Assembly (NCBI GenBank): GCA_032158265.1 | Contig: JAVTIF010000014.1 | Location: forward strand, 992,001-1,056,000 | Direction: 5' to 3' | DNA length: 64,000 bases | From: Bacidia rubella | Lineage: Eukaryota > Ascomycota > Lecanoromycetes > Lecanorales > Ramalinaceae | Part shown: in pieces, positions 60,271-64,000 of the stretch | How positions within the stretch are numbered: position 1 is the first letter of the stretch | Layout of the letters: the number at the start of each line of letters is the position of its first letter | Translations under genes and position numbers: made by a program | The notes under the pieces: model-generated | Database searches by the model: none | Told to the model about the DNA's origin: nothing | Seen by the model: the letters and a program-made list of their open reading frames with translations, nothing else

Positions 60271-62820
60271 ACGTCTAGAAGACAATATTATAAAACAAGA
60301 CTTCTTTTAAAATTTTAATAGTTTAGTCTATTCCAATATTAAGTTTTATGGCTTTAATAATTAGATTTTATTCTATTTAAATAGCAATTTATACTAATAA
60401 CTCAATATAATCTAAGTATAAAACTAAGTTAGATTTAATAAGAATTAATTATTAAAAAGATAATCTAGTATTAATAAAAGTTAGCTATTAGAAAAGTAAT
60501 CTAATAGATTATAAATAATTAATTCTAGAAATAATACTATTAAAATAAAGAGTTTTCATACTTATATAATAAATTAATATATTAGTATTAATATATTTCT
60601 TAATAACAAATAAGCTAGCTACGCTTGAAAAGCTTATTATTTATTTAAAAGAAACTTAAATTATTTAATTAATTACTTTATTAATTTCCTTTATATTTAT
60701 TAAGTTAATAGACTTTATATAAAATATTATTATTATTAAGCAATTTAAAATATATATTAAAATTGATAAAAAATTAAAGAACTATAAATAATAATTAAAA
60801 TGCTATAATTATCTATAAACTATATTATATTAATAGTATAAATAGTTAAGAAGCTAAAAAAGATTTATAACAATAAAAAAATTCCATTATTTAAAGAATA
60901 AAACTCAAAATATACTAAAAAGCCTATTATTAATATAGCTATAAATAAAAAGGAAATAGTTAAAAAATTTAATAATAAGCTATTACTTTAGGCTACGCTA
61001 TAATAATTTAATTTTTTAATTTTAAATTAATTTTAAATAATAAGAATAATACAATCAACTATAATATATAAAAAATAAATTTAATTTAAAAGCTTAAATT
61101 TAATTTCAATTATTATTACTATATTTAAAATTAGATTATTTATATTAATAATTACTTTATTATCAATATAGCTAAATACATTCATATTTGCTTTAAATTA
61201 AGTATTTATAGTTTTATTAAGAATATTAATAAGTTTTTTAAATATTTAAATAAGCTTTATATAAGTTAGAATAAAAAAATAAACAATAAATACAAATATT
61301 ATAATCTTAATTTAAAAAATTGTTTCTTTAAAGGATTTTAATTAAAAATTAAAAAGATAGATAAATAGATTATTAATAATTTAAAAGAAAAAATTAATTG
61401 CTAGCTATATAATTTTTTCTTAATAATTAAAATATAAAAAACTTATTAGCTTCATTTTATTATTATTTAAAAACAATTAACAATACTATTCATAATTATA
61501 ATTAAAATAATAGATAACTAGTTTCTATTTAAAAGTTATAAATTATTTATACTTTTATTTAAGTATTAGCTTTTATTAGAATAGTAAGTTTTATTTTTTG
61601 GTTTATGAAAATAATAAGTTTTGATTTATTATATCATTATTTACTGTTTAAATAAGAGAATAAGAAAGTTACTATTATATTAAATATTTATTTCAAATAT
61701 AATAAAATATAATATTATATCTTTAAATATAGATTCGGAGAATTACTTTATAACCATATAGATATTAATAAAGTTAGTATTAATAATAATAAATAGAAGA
61801 AACAGAAATATACTAATAATTCTAAGTCTAAGTTTAAAAAAAACTTTAAAAACAAATAATTTCTATTAATAATATAGCTAAAGATAATAAAATTAAAATA
61901 TTATTATTAAATAGCTATAAATATTTTTAGAATAATCTCTTTATATTAAAACTTTTTATTAAGATTTATATTATAAGCATTTTGTATAAATAAATAAAAA
62001 TAAGAAGATTTATTAATATTAATATTAATCTTATATATTTTCTTTTAAAAAAGTTTAATATTATAATTATATCTCTAAATAATCTTAAACTAATATAAAT
62101 ATATACTAAAGTCAATTCTTAATTTATTATTTATATTCTTTATATAATATTAATTATTTAAGCAAAAATTATTTAATTAATATTATTCTTCATTATTTAA
62201 TTAAAAATATATTTATTTATTATTGAATAACTTTAAATAAAAGCTATTAAAGCTTTTTTTAATTATAATATTTAATAAGTATATTATTTATTTAAAGATC
62301 TTAAATAGTTTAATATTAAGAATATATTTATAAACTATTTATTGCTATTTATTCTACTATAGCGGATTATAAAGGCATTTATACTTAAATTAAAAATATT
62401 TCTAGCTTGAATAGCAATTAAAAAAAGACTATAATTATACTAATAATAAGATTAATAATAATAATAATTTAGATCTTAAAAAGACTTATTATATTAATAA
62501 AAGAAAACTAGAATTAATTATTAAATATTAAAACTATTATAATAGTATGTTTTATAAATTATTTATTAATTATAAAAAAAAGAACTAAAAAACTTAGTCT
62601 TTCTAATATTAATAATAAGATTTAATAGATATTTAATTTGCTATAGATTGTTTTAAGACTTAGAAAAACTAAATAAAATCTTTATTATATTATTTTATTG
62701 AAAAGAGATTAAAATAAAGCTTTTTAAATGACTATATAATATTTTTAATATATTTAATAAATAATAGTCTTAAGTTTTATTTAAATATTAAAGTTATAAC
62801 TATTAAATTAATTTAATTAA
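60271..62820 (+). other. Presumed gag/protease region of gypsy H
   Basis: Lies between the possible LTR and a clear RT. Broken frames with many TAA/TAG. I found no zinc knuckle or DSG motif that I would defend. Confidence 0.4.
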
Positions 62821-64000
62821 TAAAAATAAAAGACTTATTAAAATCGAAACTATATAATACAGATTATTATTATTTATAAAAAGTAAAAGAATATTTAAAT
62901 ATTAATTTACCTAAAAATTTTATTATTTTATCTAAAGGTATTGTATATATTATTTATTTTATTTATATAAAAAAAAATACCTTAGTTTATATTTTTATAT
63001 TAATTATTAAAAGCTTAATAATATTATTAAAAGAACTGTATTCTATTATTATTAATTAAAACAGCAATAGCTAAAATAATTAAATATAAATATCTATTTA
63101 AAATTAATATTATATTAGCGTTCAATAGAATACAAATAGATTTAAATAATAAAAAATATATTTATTTTTTAATTTATTTTAATATATATATATATATATA
63201 TAAAGTTTTATTTTTTGAACTTTTAAATAAACTAATATTATAGTAAAATTATATTAATAATATATTATTTAAATATATTAATGAGTTTTGTTAAGTTTAT
63301 ATAAGTAATATTTTTATTTATAATAAAATCTTTAAAGAATATAAAAAATATATTTGTTAAGTTCTTTAAAGATTTTAAGCAGTAGATTTATAAATTAATA
63401 TTAAAAAATGTAAATTTAATGTTATTAAAATAAAGTTTTTTAAAATTATAACTAGTAATAATAGTATTAAAATAAACTCTAAAAAAATTGAAACTATTAT
63501 ATTATAATAAATACTAATAATAATAAAGTAAGTTTGAAAGTTTTTTAACTTTTATAACTTTTATTATAAGTTTATAAAAAACTTTAAAAATACAATAAAA
63601 ACACAAAGTAAAATAGAATTATAAAATAGAAAAGTTATTTAATATATTAAAAAAGATAATAATAGAAGCTTTAATACTATATTATTTTAATTTAAGCTTA
63701 AAGTATATTCTAGAAACTAATTCTTTAGATGAAATTAAATAACAATATATTATTATAAAAAAATAATAAAAATAAAAAATATTTAATTATATTTTATAAT
63801 AAAAACACAAATCTAAAAAAATAGAACTATAATATTTATAATAGAGAGTTTTTAGCTATTATTTATGCTTTTAAATATTAGTAGTCTAAACTAAAAGCTA
63901 TTGAAACTTGAATATAGATTTTAATAAATTATAAGATTTTTAGAATTTTTATAATAATTAAAAAGCTATTTAAAAGGCAAATATAATAAACTAAGATTTT
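62821..64000 (+). pseudogene. Gypsy H pol, RT to RNase H, cut by window end
   Basis: RT: EYLNINLPKNFIILSKG near 62890-62935 (family YLxxxLxKGFIRPSxSP); KYIYFLIYFNIYIYIYKVLF near 63148-63210 with INNILFKYINEF near 63255-63290 (YINDxLxxYLDDF); VYISNIFIYNK near 63295-63330 at the YLDDILIYS box; and INIKKCKFNV near 63392-63420 (family CEFHxxEIxFLG). RNase H: YNIYNREFLAIIYAFKY near 63835-63885 (family YDxELLAIVxAFxxW) and IIKKLFKRQI near the very end (family TTKxLxRRQARW). The three catalytic-box residues are lost. Integrase and 3' LTR lie outside. Confidence 0.85.

Noticed and set aside
1..64000. Apicomplexan, organellar or AT-rich bacterial genome
   Set aside because: Base composition alone fits, but there are no intact genes, rRNA or dense tRNA genes, and the content is Ty3/gypsy and copia elements with RIP-type decay, which points to a filamentous ascomycete nucleus.

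Overview
The window looks like an AT-rich, gene-poor isochore of a filamentous ascomycete (Pezizomycotina) genome that has been heavily mutated by repeat-induced point mutation (RIP). It is overwhelmingly A+T. CpA is scarce and TpA abundant. Former coding frames are full of TAA/TAG where CAA/CAG/TGG would be expected, and copies of the same repeat differ mainly by C-to-T and G-to-A. The longest ATG-started open frame in 64 kb is 124 codons, so I see no intact gene. Almost everything recognisable is LTR retrotransposon, stacked in nested insertions, plus a few foldback/MITE-like DNA elements and minisatellites. I cannot name the species.

Layout. (1) About 0.8-3.1 kb is the wreck of one long unrecognised reading frame (+). 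(2) About 4-47 kb is a nest. The oldest layer is a minus-strand Ty3/gypsy element, here called gypsy D. Its pieces lie at 43.81-~46.9 kb (reverse transcriptase), 36.62-36.64 kb, 21.32-22.01 kb (RNase H tail and integrase zinc finger) and 7.68-7.86 kb (integrase core). Inserted into it are: a 3'-truncated Ty1/copia (Copia-0, 3975-7680, -); a copia (Copia-2, 7859-21317, +, target duplication TACTT) that itself carries a minus-strand chromodomain-type gypsy (gypsy A, 12993-18388) and a ~410-bp inverted-repeat element; a probable LTR element F (22016-36615) that carries a 9.0-kb gypsy (B, 22905-31940, TSD TATAC), a 3.5-kb non-autonomous LTR element (E, 32098-35610, TSD ATTTT) and a solo LTR (35675-35828, TSD ATATT); and a full-length copia (Copia-1, 36648-43807, TSD ATATA) that carries a 1.38-kb mini LTR element (G, 38184-39564, TSD ATTAT). 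(3) 47-58.5 kb has tandem and inverted repeats, a dispersed ~0.5-kb repeat pair, a lone LTR of family G, a foldback element, a gag-less gypsy (C, 51696-55565) that is the least decayed coding copy here, and a ~740-bp element with inverted ends. (4) From about 60 kb to the window end is a plus-strand gypsy (H) cut off by the window edge in its RNase H.

No element appears able to move: the catalytic Asp/Glu residues I could locate in reverse transcriptases and integrases are mostly changed to Asn/Lys, the changes expected from G-to-A mutation. The main value of the window is as an insertion record. Nested order, target-site duplications, an empty site at ~6.28 kb and reading frames that rejoin when insertions are removed give a relative chronology. 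The least-explained pieces are the ~0.8-3.1 kb frame, the ~2.9-kb 3' extension of gypsy B, and the non-autonomous elements E, F and G, which seem to share one primer-binding-site motif. Coordinates of decayed coding domains are approximate because they were read by eye.
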